A stretch of 64,000 bases of DNA from Trebonia sp963773105 (GTDB taxonomy: Bacteria; Actinomycetota; Actinomycetes; Streptosporangiales; Streptosporangiaceae), in contig CAVZAA010000001.1 in assembly GCA_963773105.1 (NCBI GenBank), positions 558,001-622,000 of the forward strand, read 5' to 3'. The translations under genes were made by a program, and so were the position numbers. Of the stretch, positions 16,759 through 24,478 are shown piece by piece. The stretch's first letter is position 1. Each line of letters opens with the position of its first letter. The notes under the pieces were generated by a model. The model was given only the letters and a program-made list of their open reading frames with translations, was not told where the DNA came from and did no database searches.

Positions 16759-17928
16759 TCAGGGGTCGAGCACGAACTTGATCGCGTCCAGCGCCGCCTG
16801 GATGTTCGCGATCGAGTTGGCGTAGGAAAACCGCAGGAACCCCTCGCCGTGGCGGCCGAACGCCGTGCCAGCCAGCGCCGCCACCCCGGCCTCGCGCAGC
16901 AGCCGGTCGGCCAGCTCGTCGGCCGTCAGACCGGTGCCGGTGATGTTGGGGAAGGCGTAGAACGCGCCCTGCGGCTCGACGCAGCTGACCCCGTCGATCG
17001 AGTTGAGCCCGGCGACGATGACATCGCGCCGCCGGCGGAACTCCGCCAACATCGCCGCGACGCCGTCCTGCGGCCCGTCGAGCGCGGCGATCGCCGCGTA
17101 CTGGCTGAACGCCGAGGTGCAGGAGAACGAGTTGATCGCCAGCCGGGTCACCGGCTCCACCAGCGCCGTCGGGAAGACGCCGAAGCCGAGCCGCCACCCG
17201 GTCATCGCGTACGTCTTCGACCAGCCGTCGAGCAGGATGGTCCGGTCCGCCATGCCGTCGAACTCGAGCACGCTGGCGTGCGCGCCGCCGTACCGCAGCG
17301 CCCAGTACACCTCGTCCGACAGCACCACCAGGTCGTGCCGCTGCGCGAGTTCCGCGATGGCCGCGCAGTCGTCAACCGTCAGCGCCGACCCGCACGGGTT
17401 GTGCGGGCTGTTGATGATCAGCAGCTTCGACGCGGGCGTGATCAGCCGCGCCAGCTCGTCGACATCAATTCGGAATCCGTTAGACTCCCGCAGCGGCACC
17501 GGTACCGGCGTGGCCCCGGCGAACGAGGTGATCGAGGCGTACATCGGGAACCCGGGGTCGGGATAGAGCACCTCGTCTCCCGGACCCGCCAGCGCCAGAA
17601 TGGTGAAGAACATGATCGGCTTGGCCCCTGGCGTCACCACCACCCGGTCGGGCGAGGTCCGCAGCCGCCCGGTCCGCTCGAGAAACCCCGCGACCGACTC
17701 GCGCAGCGCGGGGATGCCGGGCGCGGGCACGTAGTGCGTCTGACCGGCGCGGAGCGCCTCCACCGCCGCCTCGCTGATGTGGTCCTCGGTCGGGAAGTCG
17801 GGCTCACCGATCTCCAGGTGAATGACCCGCTGCCCCGTCGCCTCCAGCGCCTTGGCCCGCGCAAGCACCTCAAAAGCTGACTCAGTCCCCAGCCGCCCCA
17901 TACGCTCCGCAAGCCGAAAATCGGTCAT
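16759..17928 (-). CDS. Class I/II PLP-dependent aminotransferase (aspartate aminotransferase fold)
   Basis: 389 residues, the usual length for fold-type I aminotransferases. Visible: HLEIGEPDFPTEDHI (substrate-side loop), VVTPGAKPIMF, SPHNPCGSAL (NPxG), VVLSDEVYW (Asp binding the pyridine nitrogen), SKTYAMTGWRLGF (Lys forming the PLP Schiff base), and a C-terminal FLRFSYANS with the carboxylate-binding Arg. The substrate is not determinable. ATG 17928 lacks a ribosome site but has TATGCT six bases upstream and TTAACA 18 bases before that, so the message is probably leaderless; the longer frame open to 18252 is antisense to the sigma gene and is rejected. Divergent from the ECF sigma factor at 17981. 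Confidence 0.92.
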   Translation of the reverse strand: MTDFRLAERMGRLGTESAFEVLARAKALEATGQRVIHLEIGEPDFPTEDHISEAAVEALRAGQTHYVPAPGIPALRESVAGFLERTGRLRTSPDRVVVTPGAKPIMFFTILALAGPGDEVLYPDPGFPMYASITSFAGATPVPVPLRESNGFRIDVDELARLITPASKLLIINSPHNPCGSALTVDDCAAIAELAQRHDLVVLSDEVYWALRYGGAHASVLEFDGMADRTILLDGWSKTYAMTGWRLGFGVFPTALVEPVTRLAINSFSCTSAFSQYAAIAALDGPQDGVAAMLAEFRRRRDVIVAGLNSIDGVSCVEPQGAFYAFPNITGTGLTADELADRLLREAGVAALAGTAFGRHGEGFLRFSYANSIANIQAALDAIKFVLDP

Positions 17929-17934
17929 ATCGGC

Positions 17935-17964
17935 AGCATAGATTCCGGCCTGCACCTGTGTTAA
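17935..17964 (-). promoter_or_regulatory. Leaderless promoter of the aminotransferase gene
   Basis: On the minus strand, TTAACA (17959-17964), an 18-base spacer and TATGCT (17935-17940), then exactly six bases to the ATG at 17928, so transcription would begin at or next to the start codon. Confidence 0.6.
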
Positions 17965-17980
17965 GTGGAAGACTGGAGAC

Positions 17981-19711
17981 ATGGACGCGGCACCGGAGTC
18001 GCTCGAGCGCACATTCCGGCAGGAGGCGACCCGGATCCGGGCCGCCCTGGCGGCGCGCACCGGTGACCTCGGCCTGGCCGAGGACGCCGTGCAGGACGCG
18101 TTCGTCGAGGCGATCGAGCGCTGGCCGCGGGCCGGCGTGCCCGCCAACCCGGGCGGCTGGCTGGCCACCACCGCCCACCGCAAGGCCCTCGACCGGCTCC
18201 GCCGGGACAAGGTCGGCGAGCGCAAGCTGGCTCTGCTCGCCGTCACCGACACGTCGGCCTGCCCCGACGCCCACCTCGACGACCCGGCCGACGTGGGAGC
18301 GGACCAGCAGGCCGACGATGAGCTGCTGAGCCTGGTCTTCGCCTGCTGTCACCCCGCGCTGGCCAGGGACGCCCAGGTCGCGCTGACGCTGCGGGCGGTC
18401 TGCGGCCTGACCGGCGAGCAGATCGCCCGGGCCTTCCTGGTCTCCGAGGCGACGATGTCGCAGCGCCTGCTGCGCGCCCGCAAGACCCTGGCCGATCAGG
18501 ACTCGCCGGTCCGGGTACCCGACCCGGACGAGCTCGCGGACCGCCTGGCCCAGGTGCTCGCGGTCGTCTACCTCTTCTTCAACGAGGGCTACCTGGCCTC
18601 CTCGGGCCGCGAGCCGGCCCGCCGCGACCTCGCCGCGCAGGCGATCGCGCTGACGAGAACCCTGCACCGGCTGATGCCGCGCGAGCCTGAGGTCCTCGGC
18701 CTGCTCGCCCTGCTGCTGCTGCACGAGTCGCGCGCCGCCGCCCGGTTCGACGGCTGGGGCCGGCTCATCCGGCTGAAGGACCAGGACCGTTCGCGCTGGA
18801 ACAGCGGGCTCGCGGCCGAGGCCACGCGCCTGCTCGACCGCGCCATCGCGATGCGCAGGCCCGGGCCGTACCAGGTCCAGGCCGCGATCGCGGCGCTGCA
18901 CGCGGGGGCGGCCGACTACCAGCAGACCGACTGGCGGCAGATCCGCCTGCTCTACAACCGCCTCCAGGCCATGACCCCGTCCCCGGTGGTGCTGCTGAAC
19001 CGGGCGGTCGCCACCCGCTACGCGCTCGGCCCGGAGGAGGCGCTAGCGGAGATCGAGCCCCTGCACGCCGATCTCGACGGCTACCACCTGTTCCACGCCC
19101 TCCGGGCCGCCCTGCTCGCCGCCGTGGGCCGCGCCGCCGAGGCGGCGGCCGCGAACGACCGGGCGCTGTCCCTCGTCGCCAACCCGGCCGAACGCGACCT
19201 CCTCAGCCGCGGCCTCACGCTGTTAGGCGAACGGCTATCCCATTTCCAGGACCGGCCGAACCTCCACCGTGATCCAGCCGCGATCCACCCCCGGCCAGGT
19301 CTTGGCGATGTCGACGGCCTCGTCGATCGAGTCGGCCTCAATCGCCGAGTACCCGCCGAGCACCTCCTTGGTCTCGATGTAGGGCCCGTCGGTCACCCCG
19401 GCCGCCCGCACGGTCTTGGCCGTCTCCGATCCCTGGAGCTGACGCCCGGCCTCCAGCTTGCCGGTCGCGCCCCACTTCTCGTACCAGGCGCCGACCTCGG
19501 CGTACCAGGCCCCGTACTCGGGGGTGTCCGGCTTCGGCTCGTTCGGCGTGGTCATGATCAGCATCACGTACTTCACGAGAATCTCCCTCCGCGCCGCGCC
19601 CCCACCGGGCGCCCGCACCGACTCCACGAACCCCTGCCCCGCGATTCCGACAGCCCGGCCGAAATTTCTCTGAGAACTTCGGTCAGGGCACCGGCGCGTC
19701 GTGGTGGCTGA
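17981..19711 (+). CDS. ECF42-type sigma factor with C-terminal helical extension
   Basis: Sigma-2 (about 10-85, AEDAVQDAFVEAIERWP), sigma-4 (about 120-175, GLTGEQIARAFLVSEATMSQ) and the long TPR-like extension typical of the ECF42 group (YLFFNEGYLASSG, LLLHESRAAAR, AIAALHAGAADYQQTDW, PVVLLNRAVA). ECF42 factors are normally about 400-420 residues and end soon after NPAERDLLSRGL; here the frame stays open for another ~155 residues that are pure antisense of the YCII gene. A TAG lies one frame over at 19224-19226, so the natural end is probably near 19226 and a one-base indel or loss of the stop has occurred. Its usual partner, a DGPF/YCII protein, is the convergent neighbour. Confidence 0.85.
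   Translation: MDAAPESLERTFRQEATRIRAALAARTGDLGLAEDAVQDAFVEAIERWPRAGVPANPGGWLATTAHRKALDRLRRDKVGERKLALLAVTDTSACPDAHLDDPADVGADQQADDELLSLVFACCHPALARDAQVALTLRAVCGLTGEQIARAFLVSEATMSQRLLRARKTLADQDSPVRVPDPDELADRLAQVLAVVYLFFNEGYLASSGREPARRDLAAQAIALTRTLHRLMPREPEVLGLLALLLLHESRAAARFDGWGRLIRLKDQDRSRWNSGLAAEATRLLDRAIAMRRPGPYQVQAAIAALHAGAADYQQTDWRQIRLLYNRLQAMTPSPVVLLNRAVATRYALGPEEALAEIEPLHADLDGYHLFHALRAALLAAVGRAAEAAAANDRALSLVANPAERDLLSRGLTLLGERLSHFQDRPNLHRDPAAIHPRPGLGDVDGLVDRVGLNRRVPAEHLLGLDVGPVGHPGRPHGLGRLRSLELTPGLQLAGRAPLLVPGADLGVPGPVLGGVRLRLVRRGHDQHHVLHENLPPRRAPTGRPHRLHEPLPRDSDSPAEISLRTSVRAPARRGG
19235..19576 (-). CDS. YCII-related (DGPF-domain) protein
   Basis: 113 residues. The YCII/DGPF signature is clear: VMLIMTTPNEP at the start, then GVTDGPYIETKEVLGGYSAI (DGP motif). 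Members have a ferredoxin-like fold, are mostly uncharacterised, and are genomically tied to ECF42 sigma factors. GTG 19576 (VKYVMLIM) is chosen because AGGGAG precedes it and family members start there; the frame extends to 19627 without similarity. Here the gene is convergent with, and overlapped by, the open frame of the sigma factor, whereas the two are normally in one direction. Confidence 0.88.
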   Translation of the reverse strand: MKYVMLIMTTPNEPKPDTPEYGAWYAEVGAWYEKWGATGKLEAGRQLQGSETAKTVRAAGVTDGPYIETKEVLGGYSAIEADSIDEAVDIAKTWPGVDRGWITVEVRPVLEMG

Positions 19712-20000
19712 GGGCGAACGCGCGCTCGGACTCGGTCAGGTCGGCCTCCTTGACCAGCCGGACCAGATCGATGTGGCGGCCGACCGGACACCACTGGATC
19801 CGCCACAGGCCGAGCCTGACCGCCTTCAGCGACGCGCCAGGGATCCAGGTCGTGGTGAAGAGGTGACCCTGGCGGCAGCGGACGAAGGAGTTGCGGCCGA
19901 CCCGGTAGCCGGCCCGGGTGGCGACGATCGTGCCCGCGACGTAACCGGCAATAAGCACCGCGGCCGCGGTCAGCCGGCGCTTGCGCTTTGACGTTGACAT
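19683..20000 (-). CDS. Small membrane-anchored hypothetical protein
   Basis: 105 residues. A basic N-terminus (MSTSKRKRR) is followed by one hydrophobic segment (about 11-28) and a conserved-looking domain with CRQGHLFTTTWIPG and RIQWCPVGRH; the paired Cys-x-x-Gly-His and Cys-Pro-x-Gly-x-His elements could bind a metal. Proteins with this pattern occur in actinobacteria without known function. Ends 32 bases before the sigma-factor open frame stops. Confidence 0.7.
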   Translation of the reverse strand: MSTSKRKRRLTAAAVLIAGYVAGTIVATRAGYRVGRNSFVRCRQGHLFTTTWIPGASLKAVRLGLWRIQWCPVGRHIDLVRLVKEADLTESERAFALSHHDAPVP

Positions 20001-20009
20001 GCGGCCAGG

Positions 20010-20501
20010 CTACGCCGAACCGTGCCGCGCGACGTGCCGTCCCCGGTCGTCCCAGGGAGGGGTTGCATCGTCGAGCGAGAGGGTGAAGTCGCTCAGGCTG
20101 CGCGGACCCCGGTAGGTGAAGGTAAAGGCCCGCAGGATGTCAAGGCCGAGGATCACGTCGGCGCCCAGCGTGTTCGGCTTGATGCCGGCCGCCGCCAGGT
20201 CGAACGGCGCGAACATCCCCTCGGTGGCCAGAATCTCGATCCGGACCGGGTACATCCAGATGACCGCTCCGTTGACCCCGACCCGGTGCACCTCGGCGGC
20301 GGCCATCGGCTCGATGCCGAGCGACTTGGCCACCTCCGGCGAGACCGCCGAATGATTCGCGCCGGTGTCGATGACGGCGACGACCTGCACCGCGGGCATC
20401 GGGACGGGCTGGCTCACGATGCGAGCGTGCGGGGCGGGCCGGACGGTGACGCTGGTTACCGGATAGCCGTGCGGATCAAGCTGCCCATGCAGGTACGACA
20501 T
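20010..20501 (-). CDS. Retropepsin-like aspartic protease domain protein
   Basis: 163 residues with a single pepsin-like half: VVAVIDTGANHSAVS (catalytic Asp-Thr-Gly, about residue 43) and the second hydrophobic motif ADVILGLDILRAFTFTY, matching clan AA retropepsin-like proteins that work as homodimers. No signal peptide or membrane segment is visible, so it is probably cytoplasmic; substrates are unknown. Start ATG 20501 has GGGGGA five bases upstream and is preferred over the ATG at 20534, which has none. Its stop is nine bases beyond the start of the membrane protein at 20000. Confidence 0.78.
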   Translation of the reverse strand: MSYLHGQLDPHGYPVTSVTVRPAPHARIVSQPVPMPAVQVVAVIDTGANHSAVSPEVAKSLGIEPMAAAEVHRVGVNGAVIWMYPVRIEILATEGMFAPFDLAAAGIKPNTLGADVILGLDILRAFTFTYRGPRSLSDFTLSLDDATPPWDDRGRHVARHGSA

Positions 20502-20554
20502 GCCGTCCCCCAAGTGGTCCCCATGGCCAACCATCGAATAGGCGCGGCAGCAGG

Positions 20555-21400
20555 CTATCGCCTCCGCGCGACGTTAAGCACCGAGCCCCAGTGCCGGCGG
20601 AGCAGCCCGTCCGGCCGCAGCGCCAGGCGGCGGCGGATCTCACCGTACAGCCGGTCCCGCTGCCAGGGCGCCATCGACAGGTTGCTCGAGAACGTTTCAA
20701 GCAGCCGGATGTAGGCATCGGCCGAGTACCTGACCTCCCAGTCGAAGCGCCGGACCGCCACCTCGGCGAACAGCCCGGTCGCCTCGATTTCGGCCTTGCG
20801 GTCGGGCAGCGTCGCCGGGGTGGGGGACACCCACCCGGCCGGCATCCCCGAGCCGATCTCGTCGTACACGTCCTGGATCTGGGCGAAGAACGGGTCGCCG
20901 CCGGACTCCGGCACGACGTGCACCGCCTCCCAGAACGCCAGGTGCCCGGCCGGCCGCAGCAGCGACCACGCCTTCCGGTACTTGACCTCCGGGTCGATCC
21001 AGTGCCAGGCCGTCGCCGCGAACAAAAGTCCAAAACCACCCGACTGGAGGTCGGCGTCATCGCGCACGGCCCCGGCCGACCGTCCGCCCGCCCACGACTC
21101 GAAGTCGGAGTTGACCACCCGAACCCGCTCGAACGCGGCCAGGTTCCGCCGCGCCTCGTCCGCCAGCGCCGCCCCCAGCTCCACGCAGGTGATCGCGAAC
21201 CCCCGCCGCGCCAGCGGCAGCGTCGCCTTACCGGACGCGCACCCGACCTCGCACAGCTCGTCGACCCCCGGCGCGATCCCGGTCAGGTCGATGAGCGCCT
21301 CGTACAGCGCGTCCGGGTACTCCGGCCGCGCATCCTGATAGTCCTCCGCCGCCGCGTCAAACGTCAGCCGCAGCCGCTCCCGCTCCGAGACACCGTCCAC
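20555..21400 (-). CDS. Class I SAM-dependent methyltransferase
   Basis: 281 residues. SAM-binding motif I is VDELCEVGCASGKATLPLA (about residues 46-64), the acidic motif II follows at ITCVELGAALADEARRN, and motif III is LLFAATAWHWIDPEVKYRKAW, typical of the Methyltransf_11/25 group including small-molecule methylases. The substrate is unknown. Minus strand, 53 bases upstream of the aspartyl-protease-like gene, so they may form an operon. The upstream region is the unusual intergenic stretch 21401-21927. Confidence 0.87.
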   Translation of the reverse strand: MDGVSERERLRLTFDAAAEDYQDARPEYPDALYEALIDLTGIAPGVDELCEVGCASGKATLPLARRGFAITCVELGAALADEARRNLAAFERVRVVNSDFESWAGGRSAGAVRDDADLQSGGFGLLFAATAWHWIDPEVKYRKAWSLLRPAGHLAFWEAVHVVPESGGDPFFAQIQDVYDEIGSGMPAGWVSPTPATLPDRKAEIEATGLFAEVAVRRFDWEVRYSADAYIRLLETFSSNLSMAPWQRDRLYGEIRRRLALRPDGLLRRHWGSVLNVARRR

Positions 21401-21419
21401 GTCGAAGAACCCTAACCCG

Positions 21420-21630
21420 CCACCGCCCCACGCCAGAACCGGTTATCCGCCCCGCCCCACCCAAAGCCGCCCCGCCTGTCCCGGCATCCACCCCGCCCCC
21501 AACCGCCCCGTCGCATCCCGACATCCACCCCATCCAGAGCCCGCACCCGCCGGCCCACGCACCACCCGCTCCGGCCCCCACACCGCCCGACCCACACGCG
21601 CACCACCCCACCCCGCTCCCGGCCCGCTCC
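21420..21630. other. C-rich, low-complexity intergenic stretch
   Basis: About 210 bases of strongly C-rich, G-poor plus strand (many CCCC and CACC runs), with no credible coding frame. The complementary strand is G-rich with several short G-runs. It sits upstream of the methyltransferase gene and may be decayed sequence. Confidence 0.5.
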
Positions 21631-21633
21631 GCA

Positions 21634-21822
21634 CCTGTCGACTACGCCATCGACAGGTTCAGCCTCCTGTCGCCTACGCCATTGACCGCCCCTATTGGTG
21701 TCGCTGGCGTAGGTGACAGGTCGCGTTTGGTGTCGCTGGCGTAGGTGACAGGCTGGGCGAGACCTGGATCGGGTGGGGCGCAGCCCCGCAGGCCACGTGG
21801 GTCACTGGCGTAGCCGGCAAGC
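21634..21822. repeat. Five copies of a ~22-24 bp repeat, direct and inverted
   Basis: Unit GGTGTCGCTGGCGTAGGTGACAGG occurs exactly twice (21697-21720 and 21729-21752), with inverted relatives at 21634-21657 and 21666-21687 and a diverged copy at 21801-21822. All share the core TGGCGTAG. Units 2 and 3 form a hairpin with arms CCTGTCGCCTACGCCA / TGGCGTAGGTGACAGG (one mismatch). Spacing is irregular, so this is not CRISPR. Confidence 0.75.
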
Positions 21823-21883
21823 ATGCGGCGGCAGACGAGGCTGGCAGGTGGCCGACTGGCCGCCCTCCTGAATCATGGTCTAT

Positions 21884-21898
21884 AGTCGACAATCGACT
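21884..21898. promoter_or_regulatory. Palindromic operator candidate before the dehydrogenase gene
   Basis: AGTCGACAATCGACT is a perfect inverted repeat (AGTCGA-CAA-TCGACT) 30 bases before the dehydrogenase start. It contains GTCGACAAT, resembling half of an ATTGTCGACAAT-type site of FCD/GntR regulators; the GntR gene at 23042 is the likely binder. Confidence 0.5.
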
Positions 21899-21927
21899 GA
21901 TATTCGCGCTATCTGGAGGAGTTCAGC

Positions 21928-22974
21928 ATGACCGAGGCGACCGCCGGGCTGACCATCGTTATCGGCTCCTACCTGGAAGCGGACCAGGTGGCGCGGATCG
22001 CGGCGGCCGAGCCGGTGGCGCGGGTCGCCTACGAGCCCGACCTGCTCCCGGTGCCACGGTACCGCTGCGACCACAACGGGCGGCCGCGTGACCTGAGCGC
22101 GGGCGACCTGGCCCGGTGGCGGTCGATCGCGGCCAGCGGTGACGTGTTTTTCGACTTCGACTGGCTCGATCCGGCCGGCATGGCGGACCTCGCCAAGAAC
22201 GGGCGGCTGCGCTGGGTGCAGGCCACCAGCGCGGGCATCGGGGCGTTCATGCAGCGGACCGGGCTCGACCGCAGCGGCCTGACCGCCACCACCGCGGGCG
22301 GCATCCACGCGGTGCCGCTGGCCGAGTTCGCGGTGATGGGGGCGCTGCATTTCGTCAAGGGCGTGCCCGACCTGCGGCGGCGCCAGCAGGCGAGGAACTG
22401 GGAGCGGTACACGACCAGGCAGCTGGCCGGCCAGCGGGCGCTCGTGGTCGGCCTGGGCGGCGTCGGTCGCCGGGTGGCGGCCAGCTTCGCCGCACTCGGG
22501 GTGGAGGTGTGGGGCCTCGGCCGCGACGGCCGGTCCTACGAGGTGGCCGGGCTGACCAAGGTCATCGGCCGCCGTGAGCTCGACGCGGCGCTGCCGTCGG
22601 TCGACATCGTGGTGCTGGCCTGCCCGCTCACCGAGGAGACGGAGGGGCTGCTCGGCCGCCGCCAGCTTGACCTGCTGCCGCCGGGCGCGGTGCTGGTCAA
22701 CGTCGCCCGCGGCCAGGTCGTCGATCAGCAGGCCCTAATCGACCAGCTGGAGGCGGGCAGGCTCGGGGGAGCGTGCCTGGATGTCTTCGCGACCGAGCCG
22801 CTCCCGGCCGACAGCCCGCTCTGGGGGATGGACAACGTCCTGGCGTCGCCGCACTCGGCGTCGACCGTGGCAACCGAGAACGAGGCGCTGACCGACCTCT
22901 TCATCGACAACCTGGCGCGGTTCGCCGACGACCGCCCGCTCCGCAACCGCTACGATCCCGCCAACGGCTACTGA
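21928..22974 (+). CDS. D-2-hydroxyacid dehydrogenase, NAD(P)-binding
   Basis: 348 residues. This family oxidises D-2-hydroxyacids or reduces 2-oxoacids with NAD(P)H. The Rossmann motif is ALVVGLGGVGRRVAASFAALG, the catalytic Arg lies in LVNVARGQVVD, the Glu in LDVFATEPLP and the His in LASPHSAST, in the family order and spacing. The exact substrate is unknown. GGAGGAG (21915-21921) precedes ATG 21928 by six bases. A palindrome lies between promoter and start, and a GntR regulator follows in the same direction 67 bases later, suggesting local control. Confidence 0.9.
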   Translation: MTEATAGLTIVIGSYLEADQVARIAAAEPVARVAYEPDLLPVPRYRCDHNGRPRDLSAGDLARWRSIAASGDVFFDFDWLDPAGMADLAKNGRLRWVQATSAGIGAFMQRTGLDRSGLTATTAGGIHAVPLAEFAVMGALHFVKGVPDLRRRQQARNWERYTTRQLAGQRALVVGLGGVGRRVAASFAALGVEVWGLGRDGRSYEVAGLTKVIGRRELDAALPSVDIVVLACPLTEETEGLLGRRQLDLLPPGAVLVNVARGQVVDQQALIDQLEAGRLGGACLDVFATEPLPADSPLWGMDNVLASPHSASTVATENEALTDLFIDNLARFADDRPLRNRYDPANGY

Positions 22975-23005
22975 CCGCAAGCACAGCTCGGGGTACGCTC
23001 CCCCC

Positions 23006-23017
23006 GGGGATATCCCC
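23006..23017. promoter_or_regulatory. GGGGATATCCCC palindrome upstream of gntR-type gene
   Basis: A perfect 12-base palindrome 24 bases before the preferred GntR start. It may be an operator or a short hairpin; it also touches an unused in-frame ATG at 23018. Confidence 0.35.
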
Positions 23018-23041
23018 ATGTCCGCATCGCAGGGAGTCGTC

Positions 23042-23695
23042 ATGATCTCGCACCTTTCGCTACCAGAAGTCGTGCGGCTCACCCTGCGGCGGCGAATACT
23101 CAACAACGAGCTCGTCGCGGGCGAGCGGCTCATCGAGGCGAACCTCGCGGCCGAGTTCGGCGTCAGCCGGACCACGCTGCGGTCCGCGCTGATGGAGCTC
23201 AAGAACGACCGGCTGGTCGAGTTTTCGCCCCGCCGCGGCTGCTGGGTGGCCCGCATGACACGGGCCGAGATCGAGGATGCCTGCTTCGCCCGCTACCTGC
23301 TCGAGTCCGGCGCCGTCAGCGAGGAGCGGGCGATCATCAACGACAACCTGGTCGCGCTGCTCGACAAGGAACTCGAGGCGATGGCCGAGGCGGTCGCTGC
23401 GGGCGACCTGGCCGAGATGGTCGAGTGCGACACCCGCCTGCACGGCGTGCTGGTGGAGGCCGGCGGCCGGGCCCGGCTGGCCGAGCTCTGGCACTCGCTC
23501 GACGGCCAGATGGGCGCGCTGATGCGGTCCTCGATCGAGTTCCAGGGCAGCGACCTGGCGGACGTGGTCGGCCGCCATCGCGGCCTGATCGACGCCGTCA
23601 GCACGCGGGACATGACCCTGATCGGCGCCGCTCTGAGAGACCACTATCTCAACCCGAGGCTCTTCGCGGAAAGCGAGCAGAACCGGACTTCGTGA
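23042..23695 (+). CDS. GntR-family regulator, FCD subgroup
   Basis: 217 residues. N-terminal winged helix (VVRLTLRRRILNNELVAGER, then LAAEFGVSRTTLRSALMELK) and an FCD effector domain with metal-ligand-like Asp and His residues (ECDTRLHGVLVEAGG about 130-145, and VVGRHRGLIDAV). FCD members usually respond to organic acids, which suits the neighbouring D-2-hydroxyacid dehydrogenase. ATG 23042 is preferred to ATG 23018 because AGGGAG lies six bases upstream. Followed by a GAACGGACC repeat copy and convergent with the flavoprotein gene. Confidence 0.9.
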   Translation: MISHLSLPEVVRLTLRRRILNNELVAGERLIEANLAAEFGVSRTTLRSALMELKNDRLVEFSPRRGCWVARMTRAEIEDACFARYLLESGAVSEERAIINDNLVALLDKELEAMAEAVAAGDLAEMVECDTRLHGVLVEAGGRARLAELWHSLDGQMGALMRSSIEFQGSDLADVVGRHRGLIDAVSTRDMTLIGAALRDHYLNPRLFAESEQNRTS

Positions 23696-23723
23696 TGTTG
23701 GAGTCGGGCTGACGTGCGGCCAC

Positions 23724-23732
23724 GGTCCGTTC
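23724..23732 (-). repeat. GAACGGACC intergenic repeat, copy 3
   Basis: GGTCCGTTC on the plus strand, 28 bases after the GntR stop, followed by the AT-rich GGATGATTTTGAATTTGAATTC tract. It sits between convergent genes. Confidence 0.6.
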
Positions 23733-23759
23733 GGGATACGGATGATTTTGAATTTGAAT

Positions 23760-24296
23760 TCAGGTGCCGAAGCCGGTCATCTCCGCCGCCTCGTCGAGGG
23801 CCAGCCGCCACGGGAACTCGTCGTCGGCCGAGCCGGACGGGGGGCTGCCGCCGGGTCCGAGCAGGACCGAGACGCCCTCGGCCCGCAGCGCCTTCACCGA
23901 TGAGGCGAACTGCGGCCGGGCGGCGAGCGGCGCGCTGACGGCCGGCAGTACCACGGTGGGGATGGCCATCCCGGTCTGCTCGGCCAGCACCGCCAGCGCG
24001 TAGGAGTCGGCGACGCCGAGCGCCCACTGGTTGAGCAGGTTGAACGTGGCGGGCGCGACGACGATCGCGTCCGGGATGCGGGACCGGGGCTCGCCCGGCG
24101 ACCGGTGCACGCTGCGCACCGGGGAACCGGTCAGCGCCTCGATCGCGCTCGCGTCGAAGAACGCCAGCGCGGACGGCGTGGCGATCACCTGCACCACCCA
24201 GCCCCGCGCGAGCGCCTCCTTGACCAGCGTCCCCACGTCCGAGGCAACCCCGGCGCCGGACACGACTACCGACAGTACCCAGCTTTTGCGCGCCAT
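23760..24296 (-). CDS. Flavoprotein-domain protein (PF02441-like)
   Basis: 178 residues with the flavin-dependent decarboxylase fold (Dfp/LanD/UbiX type): VLSVVVSGAGVASDVGTLVKEAL at the start, WVVQVIATPSALAFFD, and DAIVVAPATFNLLNQWALGVADS (the PATxN-like FMN-binding motif, about 90-112). It probably binds FMN; no catalytic assignment is possible. ATG 24296 is chosen because TATGCT lies exactly six bases upstream (leaderless) and the fold begins there; the frame open to 24365 adds unrelated residues. Convergent with GntR. Confidence 0.85.
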   Translation of the reverse strand: MARKSWVLSVVVSGAGVASDVGTLVKEALARGWVVQVIATPSALAFFDASAIEALTGSPVRSVHRSPGEPRSRIPDAIVVAPATFNLLNQWALGVADSYALAVLAEQTGMAIPTVVLPAVSAPLAARPQFASSVKALRAEGVSVLLGPGGSPPSGSADDEFPWRLALDEAAEMTGFGT

Positions 24297-24302
24297 ACAA
24301 CG

Positions 24303-24308
24303 AGCATA
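24303..24308 (-). promoter_or_regulatory. -10 element of leaderless flavoprotein promoter
   Basis: TATGCT on the minus strand, six bases before ATG 24296, the same geometry as the aminotransferase and DeoR promoters in this window. No good -35 box is visible. Confidence 0.5.
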
Positions 24309-24432
24309 GAAACGCCCGCGGAGAATCACCAGCCACCCCGCCGACCAGCCCCTTCGTGTCGTCACGAACCCGGGCGAGAGCGCGGCCCCGGCTCCACCCG
24401 GAACGGGTGACGCGGTTGCGCTGGTCGGCTCC

Positions 24433-24478
24433 TAGCGTCGAACCATGTTGCGTCCTGAAAGCTGGCCCAGGCTTACAG
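24433..24478 (+). promoter_or_regulatory. Leaderless promoter and exon 1 of the HAD gene
   Basis: TAGCGT (24433-24438) followed after six bases by ATG 24445 and 11 codons (MLRPESWPRLT) plus one base, ending at the intron 5' boundary. Removing the intron joins this exon in frame to the HAD reading frame at 26448. Confidence 0.6.

Noticed and set aside
21634..21822. CRISPR array
   Set aside because: Units are both direct and inverted, spacing is irregular (8 to about 50 bases), and no cas genes are near.
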